From Fulverythrobacter ferritrahens (GTDB lineage Bacteria; Pseudomonadota; Alphaproteobacteria; Sphingomonadales; Sphingomonadaceae): a DNA stretch of 64,000 bases. Under the pieces are notes generated by a model. The model ran no database searches. It had not been told where the DNA came from and saw only the letters and a list, made by a program, of their open reading frames with translations. Made by a program: the position numbers and the translations under genes. The stretch spans positions 372,001 to 436,000 of the forward strand of contig NZ_JACDXU010000003.1 in NCBI RefSeq assembly GCF_020539485.1. Direction: 5' to 3'. Positions 6,683 to 17,412 of this stretch are shown here, piece after piece; within the stretch, counting starts at the first letter, position 1; the number at the start of each line of letters is the position of its first letter.

Positions 6683-8332
6683 ATGGCCAGTGCGATTTCC
6701 GCCAACAAGGCAGAGCTGCTCGCGATTGCGAACTCCGTTGCCAGCGAGAAGATGATCGACAAGGCGATCGTCATCGAGGCAATGGAAGAGGCGATCCAGA
6801 AGGCTGCCCGTGCCCGTTACGGCGCCGAGAACGATATCCGCGCGAAGCTCGATCCCAAGACCGGCGACCTGCGCCTGTGGCGCGTCGTGGAAGTGGTCGA
6901 GGAAGTGGAGGACTACTTCAAGCAGGTCGATCTCAAGCAGGCCCAGAAGCTCGACAAGAATGCCGGCCTGGGCGACTTCATCGTCGATCCGCTGCCGCCG
7001 GTCGATCTTGGCCGTATCGACGCTCAGTCCGCCAAGCAGGTGATCTTCCAGAAGGTCCGCGATGCCGAGCGTGAGCGCCAGTACGACGAGTTCAAGGATC
7101 GCGCGGGTGAAGTCATCACCGGCGTGATCAAGTCGGTCGAATTCGGCCATGTGATCGTCAATCTCGGCCGCGCCGAAGGCGTGATCCGCCGCGATCAGCA
7201 GATCCCGCGCGAAGCCGCCCGCGTGGGCGAGCGTGTTCGCGCGCTGATCCTGAAGGTGGAACGCAACAATCGCGGTCCGCAGATTTTCCTGTCCCGCGCG
7301 CATCCTGAGTTCATGAAGAAGCTCTTCGCGCAGGAAGTGCCCGAGATCTACGACAACATCATCGAGATCAAGGCTGCTGCTCGCGATCCGGGCAGCCGCG
7401 CCAAGATCGGCGTGATCAGCCGCGACAGCAGCATCGACCCGGTCGGCGCCTGCGTCGGCATGAAGGGCAGCCGCGTTCAGGCCGTGGTGCAGGAACTGCA
7501 GGGCGAGAAGATCGATATCATCCCCTGGAGCGAGGATACCGCCACTTTCGTGGTCAACGCCCTCCAGCCCGCCACCGTCAGCCGCGTGGTGATCGACGAG
7601 GAAGAAAGCCGCATCGAAGTGGTGGTGCCCGATGACCAGCTCTCGCTGGCGATCGGCCGCCGCGGCCAGAACGTGCGCCTCGCCAGCCAGCTGACCGGCA
7701 GCCAGATCGACATCATGACCGAGGCCGAGGCTTCGGAGAAGCGCCAGAAGGAATTCGCCGAGCGCTCCAAGATGTTCGAGGAAGAACTCGACGTCGACGA
7801 AACCCTGTCGCAGCTCCTGGTGGCCGAAGGCTTCGCCGAGCTGGAAGAAGTCGCCTATGTCGGCGTGGACGAGCTGGCCAGCATCGAAGGTTTCGACGAG
7901 GAACTGGCCGAAGAACTCCAGAACCGCGCCAAGGAAGCGCTCGAACGCCAGGAAGAGGCTGCCCGTCAGGAACGCCGCGCCCTGGGTGTGGAAGATGCGC
8001 TGGCCGAGATTCCCAACCTCACCGAAGCGATGCTGGTCACGCTCGGCAAGGCAGGGATCAAGACGCTGGACGATCTGGCCGATCTCGCGACGGACGAACT
8101 CATCGCCAAGAAGCGCAACGAGCCGCGTCGTCGTGGCGATGGCCCGCAGGCGCGCCGCAATGCCCGGACCGAGGACAAGGCGGGCGTACTCGGCGAATAT
8201 GGCCTGACCGAAGAGCAGGGCAACGAAATCATCATGGCGGCCCGCGCCCATTGGTTTGAAGATGAAGAACCGGCAGCTGCTGCCGGGGCCGACAATTCTG
8301 GGGAGGCCGCCGATGCGGACACCCCGCAATGA
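6683..8332 (+). CDS. nusA: Transcription termination/antitermination factor NusA
   Basis: 549 residues. The N-terminal polymerase-binding domain is followed by an S1 domain (about 135-200, GEVITGVIKSVEFGHVIVNL), two KH domains (about 230-345, including GACVGMKGSRVQAV and AIGRRGQNVRLA) and two C-terminal helix-hairpin-helix acidic repeats (about 360-520). NusA binds RNA polymerase and nascent RNA and sets pausing, termination and antitermination. It overlaps the next gene by 20 bases. Confidence 0.97.
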   Translation: MASAISANKAELLAIANSVASEKMIDKAIVIEAMEEAIQKAARARYGAENDIRAKLDPKTGDLRLWRVVEVVEEVEDYFKQVDLKQAQKLDKNAGLGDFIVDPLPPVDLGRIDAQSAKQVIFQKVRDAERERQYDEFKDRAGEVITGVIKSVEFGHVIVNLGRAEGVIRRDQQIPREAARVGERVRALILKVERNNRGPQIFLSRAHPEFMKKLFAQEVPEIYDNIIEIKAAARDPGSRAKIGVISRDSSIDPVGACVGMKGSRVQAVVQELQGEKIDIIPWSEDTATFVVNALQPATVSRVVIDEEESRIEVVVPDDQLSLAIGRRGQNVRLASQLTGSQIDIMTEAEASEKRQKEFAERSKMFEEELDVDETLSQLLVAEGFAELEEVAYVGVDELASIEGFDEELAEELQNRAKEALERQEEAARQERRALGVEDALAEIPNLTEAMLVTLGKAGIKTLDDLADLATDELIAKKRNEPRRRGDGPQARRNARTEDKAGVLGEYGLTEEQGNEIIMAARAHWFEDEEPAAAAGADNSGEAADADTPQ

Positions 8333-9074
8333 GCCGCTAGGGTCCGACATTTCCGCCCCTCGCCCGCCGCGCAACCGCGCGGCCGGGAGTGAGGAGGCGT
8401 CTCCCGAGCGCAAGTGCGTGATCACCGGGAGCAACGGTTCCCGTGAGGAATTGTTGCGTCTGGCGATCTCGCCTGACGGAGACGTCCTGCCCGATGCTCT
8501 GGCGCGTGCGCCGGGGCGGGGGGCATGGATCGGGGTGAGTCGCGCCCAGCTGGAAGAGGCAATTGCCTCGGGCAAGCTGCGCGGCGCACTGGCTCGTGCC
8601 TTCAAGGGCGCGAAGCTGACCATACCGGAAAATCTCGGCGCGCTGGCGCAGGATGCGCTGACACGCGCATTTCTTCAGCGCCTCGGCCTCGAAATGCGGG
8701 CCGGAAAACTTATATTGGGGTCAGACCGCATCGCGCAGCAGGCGCGGAGCGGTGCTGTCGCCTGGCTTGGCCATGCGGCCGATGCCAGCGATGATGGCTG
8801 CCGGAAGCTGGATCAGGCTTTCCGTGTAGGCATGGATGCGGAAGGGTCGGGCCTGGTTGGCGAACGCTTGCCACTGGACCGCGCGGCTCTGTCTGTGGCA
8901 TTGGGCCGCGAGAATGTCGTCCATCTGGCGCTGGCTGACCATGGGTCGGCCGAAAGGGTCGCAATTCCCTTGCGGCGCCTGATGCGCTTCACAGGGGCAT
9001 ATCCAGCGGCTGAGAACATTTCCCCGGAAGGGGCGACGGACGGCGCCGCGCATGATGCCGTTACAGTCGGCTAG
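8313..9074 (+). CDS. YlxR (DUF448) RNA-binding protein with L7Ae-like C-terminal domain
   Basis: 253 residues from the ATG at 8313, preceded by GGGGAGG at 7 bases. The N-terminal half is YlxR: ERKCVITGSNGSREELLRLA and the GRGAWIG signature. The C-terminal half (about 85-180) resembles an L7Ae/YlxQ-type RNA-binding fold. Alphaproteobacteria commonly carry the two as one polypeptide; elsewhere they are separate genes between nusA and infB. It overlaps the end of nusA by 20 bases, implying coupled translation. Function: RNA or RNase P-associated in other bacteria; not established here. Confidence 0.88.
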   Translation: MRTPRNEPLGSDISAPRPPRNRAAGSEEASPERKCVITGSNGSREELLRLAISPDGDVLPDALARAPGRGAWIGVSRAQLEEAIASGKLRGALARAFKGAKLTIPENLGALAQDALTRAFLQRLGLEMRAGKLILGSDRIAQQARSGAVAWLGHAADASDDGCRKLDQAFRVGMDAEGSGLVGERLPLDRAALSVALGRENVVHLALADHGSAERVAIPLRRLMRFTGAYPAAENISPEGATDGAAHDAVTVG

Positions 9075-9122
9075 GCCCTGCGCGGGCGACGAACAGAGAA
9101 TACGAAGGATAGATTGAGGCGT

Positions 9123-11828
<2,706 letters not shown>

Positions 11829-11841
11829 CGCGCGGCGTTCA

Positions 11842-11906
11842 GGAAGTGAGCTAAGAGCCAGGCAAGACGCATAGAGATGTGCGGTCCATGCCTGGCTCTC
11901 ACTTCC
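11842..11906. repeat. Long two-part inverted repeat after infB
   Basis: GGAAGTGAG plus AGAGCCAGGCA on the left (11842-11864) pair with TGCCTGGCTCT plus CACTTCC on the right (11889-11906), with a loop of about 24 bases. No T-run follows, so it is more likely an RNA-processing or stabilising hairpin between infB and the downstream genes than a strong terminator. Confidence 0.7.
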
Positions 11907-11955
11907 GGCGCTTTGCCGAACGTCCCGGTGTTTCTTTTATCGTGGCTGGAAATTG

Positions 11956-12495
11956 ATGAACCGCTACGTCGCCTTGCTTGGGAACATCCATGTCGGTGGT
12001 GACCGGCTGACGATGGAAGACCTGCGCAAGGCGCTGGAGTGGGAAGATTTCGAGGATGTGGAAACGGTGGTTGCCAGCGGCAATGTGCTGTTTTCGCATG
12101 AGGAACGCCCGTCGGCAGGGCTGGCGGAAAAGCTGGCCTATGTCGTGCGCGATGCTTTCCAGATCGATACTTTCGCCGTGGTGATGAACCGGGCGGAACT
12201 GGCGGCCACGCTGGCGGAAAATCCCTTTGCGGAAACGGGTGAGGACAAGCAGGTTCATGTCCATTTCCTCGAACGTCAACCGGAGCCGGAAGCTGTCGCC
12301 AGGCTGATCGCCGACTATGCGACGCGCGGGCCGGAACGCATTGCTGCGGGCCACCGGGCGTTGCATGTAGATTACGTCAATGGCGCGGGCGTCACGAAGC
12401 TGAGCGGGGATTTCATTGCCCGGCGTCTCGGCTGCCGCCACACCGCGCGCAACATCCGCTCGATCCGGCGGATAATCGAGATTATGGAACGCTGA
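11956..12495 (+). CDS. DUF1697 family protein
   Basis: 179 residues from the ATG at 11956 (an in-frame TTG sits just before it). The start [20 protein letters not shown] and the segment [14 protein letters not shown] match DUF1697, whose members usually begin with an Y-x-A-L-L-R-G-I-N-V-G-like strand and have a duplicated ferredoxin-like fold. Its biochemical role is unknown. Its stop codon overlaps the rbfA start (TGATG), so it is transcribed and probably translated together with rbfA. That makes it an insertion in the otherwise conserved infB-rbfA pair. Confidence 0.85.
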   Translation: MNRYVALLGNIHVGGDRLTMEDLRKALEWEDFEDVETVVASGNVLFSHEERPSAGLAEKLAYVVRDAFQIDTFAVVMNRAELAATLAENPFAETGEDKQVHVHFLERQPEPEAVARLIADYATRGPERIAAGHRALHVDYVNGAGVTKLSGDFIARRLGCRHTARNIRSIRRIIEIMER

Positions 12496-12890
12496 TGGCC
12501 CGCAATGCTGCAACCGGTGAAGAGAAGTCCGTTCGCCTGCTGAAAGTGGGCGAACGCGTGCGCCATATCCTGTCGGAACTGCTTACCCGGCAGGAAGTGC
12601 ATGACGATACGCTTTCGGCCCATTCCGTTTCGGTCACCGAAGTGCGGATGACGCCGGATCTGCGCAACGCCACGGTCTATGTGAAGCCGCTGCTGGGCGA
12701 GGATGAGGATGCAGTGATCAAGGCCTTGCGCCAGAACACTGCCTTCTTCCAGCGCGAAGTGGCCAAGCGCCTCGGCCTGAAATTCGCCGCGAAGCTGCAG
12801 TTTCGCGGGGATGAGAGCTTTGACGAGGCGGACCGGATCGAGCGCCTGCTGAACGATCCGCGCGTGGCGCGCGATCTCGACGAGGATTGA
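12495..12890 (+). CDS. rbfA: Ribosome-binding factor A
   Basis: 131 residues with the KH-like fold of Rbf[36 protein letters not shown] and a C-terminal [19 protein letters not shown]. RbfA binds the 5' helix of 16S rRNA during late 30S maturation. It starts on the overlapping TGATG of the DUF1697 gene. truB, which often follows rbfA, lies about 3 kb further on here, after six intervening genes. Confidence 0.95.
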   Translation: MARNAATGEEKSVRLLKVGERVRHILSELLTRQEVHDDTLSAHSVSVTEVRMTPDLRNATVYVKPLLGEDEDAVIKALRQNTAFFQREVAKRLGLKFAAKLQFRGDESFDEADRIERLLNDPRVARDLDED

Positions 12891-12959
12891 GCGCGGTTTT
12901 CAACCTGAAGTGACGGTCAGGGCTTCGACAGGCTGGGGCAGAGCGGTTATCTGCCGGGC

Positions 12960-13538
12960 ATGGCCAAGCTCTATTTCTACTACGCCAGCATGAATGCGGG
13001 GAAGTCCTCCACCCTGCTGCAGGCGGAATTCAATTATCGCGAGCGGGGCATGGCCACCATGCTGTGGACCGCTGCACTGGATACGCGGCCGCAGGGCAAG
13101 CCGATCGCCAGCCGCATCGGGCTGGAAGCGGCTGCCCATCTGTTCGACGCGGAAACCGATCTGTGGACGCAGGTGAGTGCCGTGCCCGAGGCGCGCGATC
13201 TGGCCTGCGTGTTGATCGACGAGGCGCAGTTCCTGACGAAAGAGCAGGTCTGGCAATGCGCCCGGCTGGCTGATGAGGCAAATATTCCCGTGCTTTGCTA
13301 TGGCCTGCGCACCGATTTCCGGGGCGAGCTGTTTCCCGGTTCTGCCGCGCTGCTGGGCATTGCCGATGCACTGATCGAGCTGAAAGCCGTCTGCCACTGT
13401 GGCCGCAAGGCGACGATGAATCTGCGCGTGGATGAAGCGGGCGGGGCGGTGACGGACGGCGCACAGACCGAGATCGGCGGGAACGAGCGTTATGTCGCCT
13501 TGTGCCGCCGCCATTTCTCCGAGGCGATCCAGTCATGA
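12960..13538 (+). CDS. tdk: Thymidine kinase
   Basis: 192 residues. P-loop MNAGKSST begins at residue 11, the Walker B-like VLIDEAQFL follows near residue 83, and a zinc-binding lasso is shown by cysteines in VCHCGRKA and ALCRRHF. It phosphorylates thymidine in the nucleotide salvage pathway, in the cytoplasm. The start follows rbfA by 69 bases. Its last codons overlap the next gene by 4 bases (ATGA). Confidence 0.95.
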   Translation: MAKLYFYYASMNAGKSSTLLQAEFNYRERGMATMLWTAALDTRPQGKPIASRIGLEAAAHLFDAETDLWTQVSAVPEARDLACVLIDEAQFLTKEQVWQCARLADEANIPVLCYGLRTDFRGELFPGSAALLGIADALIELKAVCHCGRKATMNLRVDEAGGAVTDGAQTEIGGNERYVALCRRHFSEAIQS

Positions 13539-14086
13539 GCGACGGGCTTTACGTTCCACTGAGCGAAGGCGATTTGCGGCTTGAGCCGCTGGCAGAGCAT
13601 CATCGCGAGGGGCTGCGCGCGGCGACCCAGGCCGATAGCGAGATCTGGGCGATCTACCCCACCAATTATGCGGGCGAGGCATTCGACCGGCAGTTCGACA
13701 TCCTGCTGGCCGCGCCGCCGCAGCGCCGGGTCTATGCGATCACGGTCGCCGGGCAGGTCGCGGGGATGACCGGATGGATCGAACGGGGCGCGCCGGGCTG
13801 GGCGGTGGAGATTGGCAACAGCTTCATCGCGCCCGCGCTGCGCGGCACGGGGCTCAATACAAGCATCAAGCGGCTGATGCTGGGCCACGCTTTTGCCCAA
13901 GGGCTCGGTCGGGTGGAATTTCGCGTGGACGTTCGCAATGCCCGCTCGCAGGCGGCCGTGCTCAAGCTGGGCGCGCAGAGGGAAGGCGTGTTGCGGGCGG
14001 AGCGGGTCACCTGGACCGGCCATGTGCGCGATACGGCGGTATTTTCGATCCTTGCGCAGGAATGGGCGGAAAGCTCCCGGCAATAG
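13535..14086 (+). CDS. GNAT-family N-acetyltransferase (RimJ/RimL type)
   Basis: 183 residues. The plan is that of RimJ/RimL-type GNAT proteins: an opening LEPLAEHHREGL, a central strand VEIGNSFIAPALRGTGLNTS forming the acetyl-CoA pyrophosphate loop (R-G-T-G), and LGRVEFRVDVRNARSQAAVL in the fourth motif. It would acetylate a protein N-terminus or small amine; the substrate is unknown. The start at 13535 overlaps the tdk stop; upstream in-frame ATG codons lie inside tdk and are rejected. Confidence 0.88.
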   Translation: MSDGLYVPLSEGDLRLEPLAEHHREGLRAATQADSEIWAIYPTNYAGEAFDRQFDILLAAPPQRRVYAITVAGQVAGMTGWIERGAPGWAVEIGNSFIAPALRGTGLNTSIKRLMLGHAFAQGLGRVEFRVDVRNARSQAAVLKLGAQREGVLRAERVTWTGHVRDTAVFSILAQEWAESSRQ

Positions 14087-14122
14087 CTTGGCCTTTGCCC
14101 GGCGGCCCCCTATCTCCCCGGC

Positions 14123-14809
14123 ATGAGTGATACTCTCCTTTCCGCGCTGGTGCTGATCCCGGCGCTGATCTTCGCCATCGTTTTTCACGAAGTCTCCCAT
14201 GGCTGGAGCGCGCTCGCTCTGGGCGACACTACCGCGCGGGACATGCGCCGGCTCAGCCTCAATCCCATCCGTCATGTCGATCCCCTCGGCACAGTCATTC
14301 TGCCGGGCGCACTGGCATTGCTGGGTGCGCCGGTATTCGGCTGGGCCAAGCCGGTTCCGGTGAACGCCCGGCGGCTGCGCAATCCGCGCTATGGCATGAT
14401 GGCCGTGGCGGCGGCCGGGCCTGCCAGCAATCTGGTGCTGGCCGCAATTGCCGCTGTGGGGCTCGGCCTGCTCGGGCGCGGGTTGCAGGCCCAGCCCGAA
14501 GGGGCGCTGGCTCTGGCGATGATGGGGCTCAACTATTTCATCCTGATCAACATCTTCCTGGCCCTGTTCAACCTGCTGCCGATCCCGCCCTTTGACGGAT
14601 CGCATATTGTGGAGGGGCTGCTGCCGCGCGATGCTGCGCGGGCCTATGCCAAATTGCGCCCGCTGGGCCTGCCGCTGGTATTCCTGCTGTTGCTGGTGCT
14701 GCCCAGCCTGATCCCGGGTTTCGACCTTATCGGGCGCTTCCTTACTCCCGTGGTGATGCGCGCGCAGGATTTCTATTACAGCATTGCCGCCTGGGCGGCG
14801 GGGGGCTGA
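14123..14809 (+). CDS. Site-2 protease family (M50) membrane metalloprotease
   Basis: 228 residues with about five to six membrane helices. The zinc motif HEVSH (His22, Glu23, His26) lies in the first helix and the second motif NLLPIPPFDG, whose Asp is the third zinc ligand, is near residue 147-156. This is the compact M50B form without PDZ or CBS domains, which in other bacteria processes membrane proteins or regulators. No substrate can be inferred from neighbours. Confidence 0.9.
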   Translation: MSDTLLSALVLIPALIFAIVFHEVSHGWSALALGDTTARDMRRLSLNPIRHVDPLGTVILPGALALLGAPVFGWAKPVPVNARRLRNPRYGMMAVAAAGPASNLVLAAIAAVGLGLLGRGLQAQPEGALALAMMGLNYFILINIFLALFNLLPIPPFDGSHIVEGLLPRDAARAYAKLRPLGLPLVFLLLLVLPSLIPGFDLIGRFLTPVVMRAQDFYYSIAAWAAGG

Positions 14810-14903
14810 CCGGGCAGGAATGAGGCCATATTCCTCGCATCCTTGACACCGTTCGTCGCGCTCCCGACATTGAGGGCGAGAGGGAGATTGAAAGGAAGTC
14901 GAG

Positions 14904-15326
14904 ATGAAGCTTTCGTTCGTGTTTCCGGCCCTTGCCGCGCTTGCCGTGGCGTCCTCGCCCGCGCTGGCTCAGGATAATCCCGGCGCAGCCCAATCCACGG
15001 AAAAGCCTGCCGAGGCCTATATTGCCTTCGCCAATCATGGCGGGGTGCGCGATTGGCGCGCCGATGGCCGCGACGTGGTCTATTTTCAGGATGCCCATCG
15101 CCAATGGTACAAGGCCGAGCTTTTCGCCCCCTCTCCTGAACTGCCCTATACGTTTTTCATCGGGCTCGACACTGGCGGGATGGACAGGCTCGATCGCTGG
15201 AGCAACCTTTATATCTCCGGACAGCGTTATCCGTTGAAGTCCTTCGTCAAGATCGACGGGCAGCCTCCCAAGAAGGCAAAGAAGGGCAAGAAGCCCGAAG
15301 CCGAGGCTAAGGCGGCGGTCGATTGA
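14904..15326 (+). CDS. DUF6491-like secreted protein
   Basis: 140 residues with a Sec signal peptide (residues 1-22, ending ALA-QD). The mature part contains AFANHGGVRDWRADGRDVVY and DRLDRWSNLYISGQRYPLKS, matching the sphingomonad family known as DUF6491. It ends in a Lys/Ala-rich tail. It is probably periplasmic. Function unknown. It is followed at once by a palindromic control region for the next gene. Confidence 0.75.
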   Translation: MKLSFVFPALAALAVASSPALAQDNPGAAQSTEKPAEAYIAFANHGGVRDWRADGRDVVYFQDAHRQWYKAELFAPSPELPYTFFIGLDTGGMDRLDRWSNLYISGQRYPLKSFVKIDGQPPKKAKKGKKPEAEAKAAVD

Positions 15327-15369
15327 TATTTACCCGGATAATATATTGACAATTTAATCCGGGTAAATA
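15327..15369. promoter_or_regulatory. Paired operator-like inverted repeat upstream of the DUF2239 gene
   Basis: TATTTACCCGGAT (15327-15339) and its exact reverse complement ATCCGGGTAAATA (15357-15369) flank 17 AT-rich bases that contain TTGACA (15346-15351), a candidate -35 box. Each arm is itself a partial palindrome (TTTACCCGGATAA), so this reads as two copies of one repressor site around a promoter element. The cognate regulator is not identifiable here. Confidence 0.6.
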
Positions 15370-15395
15370 AAGGTGGCGGCGATAGGAGTCGCCGC

Positions 15396-15902
15396 ATGGA
15401 CGTGACCGTTTTTCTCAAGGGCGAGCCCATCGCCCGTGGCCCTGCCGAAGACATGGCTGAACGCCTCAAGGGCATCGAACCGCTGGAGCGGGCGAATGAC
15501 CTTCTGGCGTTCGACGATGAAACCGGGCGCCAGATCGATCTCGATCTGCGTTCGGCGGACCAGCGCCCGCGCGGCCGCCCCTCGCTGGGGGTGAAGGCGC
15601 GGGAAGTCACGCTGCTGCCGCGCCATTGGGATTGGCTGAGCGCCCAGCGCGGCGGTGCCTCTGCTACCTTGCGGCGGCTGGTGGACGCGGCGCGGGCCCA
15701 GGCCAAGACGCCGGAGCAGTGCCACGATGCCGCCTATCGCTTCCTCAGCGCCATGGCGGGCGATCTGCCGAAATTCGAGGATGCCGTGCGCGAGATCTAT
15801 GCGGGCAATCCGGTGGGATACGATCATTTCACGCATGGTTGGCCTGAGGGAATCCGCGCCCATGGCCGCACGCTGGCCTTCCAGGAAGGCGCCGCGCAAT
15901 GA
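15396..15902 (+). CDS. DUF2239 family protein
   Basis: 168 residues. RPRGRPSLGVKAREVTLLPR followed by HWDWLSAQRGGASATLRRLV and AYRFLSAMAGDLPKFEDAVR are the core of DUF2239. The GRPxLGVxxRxVTLxPRHWxWL block resembles a small DNA-associating module seen in other short proteins, but the function is unknown. It overlaps truB by 4 bases and has a strong palindromic control region just upstream, so its expression is probably regulated. Confidence 0.85.
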   Translation: MDVTVFLKGEPIARGPAEDMAERLKGIEPLERANDLLAFDDETGRQIDLDLRSADQRPRGRPSLGVKAREVTLLPRHWDWLSAQRGGASATLRRLVDAARAQAKTPEQCHDAAYRFLSAMAGDLPKFEDAVREIYAGNPVGYDHFTHGWPEGIRAHGRTLAFQEGAAQ

Positions 15903-16915
15903 GCGTCCATGGCTGGATCATTCTCGACAAGCCGGTCGGGCTTGGCTCGACCCAGGCAGTGGGGGCCGTGAAGCGCAATCTGCGCGAGGCTGGCTATGGC
16001 AAGGTGAAGGTGGGCCATGGCGGCACGCTCGATCCGCTGGCCGAAGGCGTGCTGCCCATCGCGCTGGGCGAGGCGACCAAGCTGTGCGGGCGGATGCTGG
16101 ACGCCAGCAAGATCTACGATTTCACGATCCGCTTCGGGGAACAGACGGACACGCTGGATGCGGAAGGGCAAGTGATCGCCACGAGCGATGCGCGGCCCGT
16201 CCTGGCCCAGCTGGAGGCGGTGTTGCCCCGCTTCACTGGCCCGATCGAGCAGGTGCCGCCGGCCTATTCGGCGCTAAAAGTGGACGGCAAGCGCGCATAT
16301 GACCTCGCCCGGGCGGGGGAAGAGGTGGAACTGAAGGTGCGGGCGGTGACGGTTTATGCCCTCTCGATCCTCCCCGAAACGGGGAGGGGGACCATGCAGA
16401 GCATGGTGGAGGGGCAGGTGCCGGATGGTGCTTCGCTGTCCGGTTCAGCCCCGTCGCAGGTGCCCCTCCACCGTCCTTCGGACGGTCCCCCTCCCCGTGC
16501 CGGGGAGGATCTGGCCGAAATCACCCTGACCGCCCATGTCTCCAAGGGCACCTATATTCGCAGCCTCGCGCGTGATATATCATTGGCGCTCGGCACGGTC
16601 GGCCATGTCACCATGCTGCGCCGGGTCAAGGCCGGGCCGTTCACGTTAGATCAGGCGATTTCGCTGGACAAACTGAACGAAATCGGCAAGGGCGCGCGCC
16701 TTGAAGACGTAATCCTGCCGCTTGAGGCGGGGCTGGACGACATCCCGGCCCTCGATCTCTCTCCGGAGGCGGCAGTGGCGGTCCGACAGGGCCGTGTCCT
16801 CACCGGAATGCCCCAAGGTGACGGGTTGTACTGGGCAAGGGCGGGAGAAAGTCCCGTCGCTCTGGTCGAACTCGAAGCCGGGACGGCGAAGGTCGTCAGG
16901 GGTTTCAACCTTTAG
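15899..16915 (+). CDS. truB: tRNA pseudouridine(55) synthase TruB with a repeat-derived insert
   Basis: 338 residues. Catalytic Asp45 sits in GHGGTLDPLAEGVLP; YSALKVDGKRAYDLARAGE and SKGTYIRSLARDI complete the fold. It makes pseudouridine 55 in the tRNA T-arm. TruB proteins are usually near 300 residues; here about 46 residues (about 158-204) of low-complexity sequence interrupt the chain between ILPE and LAEITLTA, two strands that are normally adjacent. The insert is exactly a palindromic repeat that keeps the frame open. It overlaps the DUF2239 gene by 4 bases and lies 21 bases before rpsO. Confidence 0.95.
   Translation: MSVHGWIILDKPVGLGSTQAVGAVKRNLREAGYGKVKVGHGGTLDPLAEGVLPIALGEATKLCGRMLDASKIYDFTIRFGEQTDTLDAEGQVIATSDARPVLAQLEAVLPRFTGPIEQVPPAYSALKVDGKRAYDLARAGEEVELKVRAVTVYALSILPETGRGTMQSMVEGQVPDGASLSGSAPSQVPLHRPSDGPPPRAGEDLAEITLTAHVSKGTYIRSLARDISLALGTVGHVTMLRRVKAGPFTLDQAISLDKLNEIGKGARLEDVILPLEAGLDDIPALDLSPEAAVAVRQGRVLTGMPQGDGLYWARAGESPVALVELEAGTAKVVRGFNL
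16366..16511. repeat. Nested palindromic repeat inserted in frame in truB
   Basis: Three nested exact inverted arms: GATCCTCCCCG (16366-16376)/CGGGGAGGATC (16501-16511); GGGGAGGGGGACC (16381-16393)/GGTCCCCCTCCCC (16484-16496); GGTGGAGGGGCA (16405-16416)/TGCCCCTCCACC (16461-16472). This is the make-up of a REP/BIME-like intergenic element, here translated as part of TruB. Confidence 0.9.
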
Positions 16916-16936
16916 AGATGTCGCGGAGCAAATGTT

Positions 16937-17206
16937 ATGTCGGTAACTGCCGAAAAGAAGACTGAGATCATCCAGGGCAATGCCCGCGTCGAGGGCGACA
17001 CCGGTTCCCCCGAAGTGCAGGTCGCGATCCTCACCGAGCGTATCCGCAACCTGACCGAGCACTTCAAGGCGCACCACAAGGACAACCACTCGCGCCGCGG
17101 CCTGCTGATGATGGTCAACAAGCGCCGCAGCCTGCTCGCCTATCTCAAGAAGAAGGATGTCGAGCGGTATAACTCGCTGATCCAGAAGCTGGGTCTGCGT
17201 AAGTAA
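16937..17206 (+). CDS. rpsO: 30S ribosomal protein S15
   Basis: 89 residues, the standard length, with the 16S/loop-binding signature [20 protein letters not shown] and [21 protein letters not shown]15 binds the central domain of 16S rRNA early in 30S assembly. The truB-rpsO-pnp order is conserved; a terminator after rpsO partly separates it from pnp. Confidence 0.97.
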   Translation: MSVTAEKKTEIIQGNARVEGDTGSPEVQVAILTERIRNLTEHFKAHHKDNHSRRGLLMMVNKRRSLLAYLKKKDVERYNSLIQKLGLRK

Positions 17207-17215
17207 GAGTTTCTC

Positions 17216-17248
17216 AAGGGCGGCTCCTCGGGGCCGCCCTTTCGCTTT
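17216..17248 (+). terminator. Intrinsic terminator after rpsO
   Basis: GGGCGGC (17218-17224) pairs with GCCGCCC (17233-17239) around a short loop, followed by TTTCGCTTT. It lies 10 bases after the rpsO stop. Confidence 0.8.
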
Positions 17249-17412
17249 ATATGGGTTCTGCCCTTGCGGGGCCCATCAAGGGATGAGGTTTCCTTCGCAA
17301 TTCGGCGAAGGGGCCTGGGGCAGTGAAAAGGCCCCATACCGGACCGGGACGGCTTACCCGGTAGCAGAGGCCCCGCGCCGCAATAGGGCCGCGCGGGACA
17401 TAAGGAAAATAC

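Noticed and set aside
6557-8623. 688-codon minus-strand open frame
   Set aside because: Antisense to nusA, low complexity, no ribosome binding site; nusA is beyond doubt.
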